The position numbers and the translations under genes are program-made. From HGM11416 sp964532155 (GTDB taxonomy: Bacteria; Bacillota; Clostridia; Christensenellales; Borkfalkiaceae): a stretch of DNA of 43,948 nt. Location of the stretch: contig CAZHGN010000007.1 in NCBI GenBank assembly GCA_964532155.1, forward strand, positions 1 through 43,948, read 5' to 3'. Of this stretch, positions 42,719-43,948 are shown piece after piece. The notes below the pieces were generated by a model. The model saw nothing but the letters and a program-made list of their open reading frames with translations. It had not been told where the DNA came from and searched no databases. Within the stretch, counting starts at the first letter, position 1; the number at the start of each line of letters is the position of its first letter.

Positions 42719-43753
42719 ATGAATTACATAGGATCTAAATTTTCGCTTTTGGACTTTTTGATTACGTCCGTAAATAAAACGCTCGAGGCAAGCGGCGAAG
42801 AGCGCAAGCCGCAAGAAATGGTCTTTGCCGACCTACTTGCAGGCACCGGCGCCGTCGGTAAAGCGTTTTATAACGAGGGCTATAACGTCATTGCAAACGA
42901 TATTCAATATTATAGCTACGTAACCTTGCGCCATCTTTTGAAAAATGCGGGCGCACTCGACGAAAAACGCTGTGAAGAACTCTTAAACCGCCTTAACGCG
43001 CAAGAAATGCAAGAAGGTTTTATTTATAAAAACTATTCGTACGGCGGAACGGAAGGTCAAGAGCATAGACGGCTATATTTTTCAGACGACAACGCAAAAC
43101 GTTGCGACGGCATGAGAACGGAGATCGAACGGCTTAAAAACAGCGGCGAAATAACCGAAAACGAATATTTCTTTTTGCTTGCATCGCTCGTTAACAGCAT
43201 AGATAAATACGCGAATACGGCGTCCGTTTACGGCGCGTATTTGAAAAAACTTAAAAAGACCGCTCAGCGCGATATGGTACTCGCTCCCCTGCCGCTCACC
43301 GAAAAGAAAGGCGAATGCGAAGTTTATAACGAGGACGTTTTGCGCTTGCTTGACAGAGTAAGCGGCGATATACTCTATCTCGATCCGCCGTACAACTCAA
43401 GGCAGTATTGTACGAACTATCACTTGCTCGAAACCATCGCTCGTTACGACGAGCCGACAATCAAAGGCAAAACCGGACTCAGAGATTATTCCGAGCAAAA
43501 AAGCAAGTTCTGCTCGTCTTCCGAAGTAGAAGAATTTTTTGCCGAAATAATCAAGCACGCCAAGTTCAAATATATCTTTTTGAGTTATAACAACGAGGGA
43601 CTTATGTCCTTCGATCGCATAGAAAAGATTATGCGAAAATACGGCAAATATAAGGTGTATATGAAAGAATATCACCGCTATAAGGCAGACAGTTCGAGGG
43701 AAACAAAAGCCGACAATACCGTCGAATATCTGCACTGTCTTATTAAGAAGTGA
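42719..43753 (+). CDS. D12-class adenine-specific DNA methyltransferase
   Basis: A 344-residue amino-methyltransferase of the Dam/D12 class. Motif order is alpha-type: NYIGSKFSLLDFL at the N-terminus, the SAM-binding ADLLAGTGAVGKAF (about 38-51), and the catalytic DPPYNSRQY (Asp222-Tyr225), giving N6-methyladenine. The region between about 95 and 205 is a target-recognition domain. No restriction endonuclease is adjacent, so it is an orphan here, cotranscribed with the amidohydrolase. The recognition site cannot be read from sequence. AAAGGATGA precedes the start. Confidence 0.92.
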   Translation: MNYIGSKFSLLDFLITSVNKTLEASGEERKPQEMVFADLLAGTGAVGKAFYNEGYNVIANDIQYYSYVTLRHLLKNAGALDEKRCEELLNRLNAQEMQEGFIYKNYSYGGTEGQEHRRLYFSDDNAKRCDGMRTEIERLKNSGEITENEYFFLLASLVNSIDKYANTASVYGAYLKKLKKTAQRDMVLAPLPLTEKKGECEVYNEDVLRLLDRVSGDILYLDPPYNSRQYCTNYHLLETIARYDEPTIKGKTGLRDYSEQKSKFCSSSEVEEFFAEIIKHAKFKYIFLSYNNEGLMSFDRIEKIMRKYGKYKVYMKEYHRYKADSSRETKADNTVEYLHCLIKK

Positions 43754-43773
43754 TAAAATTGGATTAAAAGGAC

Positions 43774-43922
43774 ACACCCCAACATTTGACAAAGAGCAAA
43801 TAGAAAACGGCGGCAACTCAAAAAAGTTGCCGCCGCCATATACTTTTTCCATCGGGTACACCACAACATTTGAAAAAGAGCCCTTTTTCCATCGGGTACA
43901 CCCCAACATTTGAAAAAGAGCC
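43774..43922. repeat. 40-bp tandem repeat with a partial third copy
   Basis: Copies at 43843-43882 and 43883-43922 are identical except one base. A partial copy of about 23 bases lies at 43774-43796, again with one mismatch. The unit begins CTTTTTCCATCGGGTACACC. It abuts the window end, so more copies may follow. Confidence 0.9.
43809..43834. terminator. GC-rich hairpin after the methyltransferase
   Basis: Perfect 10-bp stem GGCGGCAACT, loop CAAAAA, AGTTGCCGCC, lying between the partial and full repeat copies. T-richness follows only weakly on plus and better on minus (GTTTTCTATTT), so it could terminate from either side. Confidence 0.5.
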
Positions 43923-43948
43923 AAAGAAAAAAACCCGAGCTTTAAGCT

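Noticed and set aside
43843..43922. Possible CRISPR array
   Set aside because: Only two full units in direct tandem with no spacers between them.
43397..43924. Open frame of 175 codons on minus
   Set aside because: Opposite strand of the methyltransferase and the 40-bp repeat; the Cys/Trp/Lys-rich translation simply mirrors the repeat.

Overview
Organism and quality. The window looks like part of an uncultured, moderately AT-rich Clostridia-type genome (Bacillota). This is inferred from the IspH–ribosomal S1 fusion, class II GalT, NrdR, DUF4364, TSCPD and HPr-like small proteins, an xpt gene with a guanine riboswitch, strong GGAGG ribosome binding sites, and near-consensus sigma-A promoters with 17-bp spacers. 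A run of exactly 100 N (5297-5396) marks a scaffold join, so this is a draft assembly. I saw no tRNA, rRNA, CRISPR array, insertion sequence or integrase.

Layout. 1-5184 (minus): a BMP-type nucleoside ABC importer (lipoprotein, double ATPase, two permeases). After the gap, 5552-6348 (minus) holds xpt with promoter, guanine riboswitch and terminator. 6559-9532 (minus): an SSB-like double OB-fold protein, a PdaB-like polysaccharide deacetylase and a frameshifted GT4 glycosyltransferase. 9647-20261 (minus) is one long operon of ten genes: a carboxyltransferase, OadG, a biotin carrier, OadB, OadA, SurE, a flavoprotein, Cmk, PlsC and IspH-S1. It couples biotin/Na+ energy metabolism to housekeeping. 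20453-27315 is mostly minus: galT with a PPC protein, an HNH gene with dinB, nrdR with a lipoprotein, a NUDIX hydrolase and an unknown protein; one small DUF1294 gene lies on plus. 27499-29934 (plus): HPr-like, DUF4364 and TSCPD genes, then a metallophosphoesterase lipoprotein.

Most interesting region: 29988-38034. Two divergent operons share a 176-bp control region holding two near-consensus promoters and a direct repeat with a 21-bp period. Leftwards run a catalytically dead ClpP paralogue, a short ClpP with an intact triad, a 1094-aa membrane protein (predicted membrane/pore region, TrkA-N-like Rossmann domain, C-terminal RyR-like domain) and a small unknown protein. Rightwards run a Sel1-like protein and a soluble VirD4/TraG-type ATPase. 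Terminators close both ends. There is no relaxase, T4SS channel, integrase or Clp ATPase. I interpret this as a candidate undescribed ligand-sensing, membrane, protease and ATPase system, possibly for defence or stress. Function is inference only.

38065-43948: a two-component system, a lipid kinase with a structured leader, an amidohydrolase with a promoter-proximal terminator-like hairpin, an orphan D12-class adenine methyltransferase, and a 40-bp tandem repeat at the window edge.
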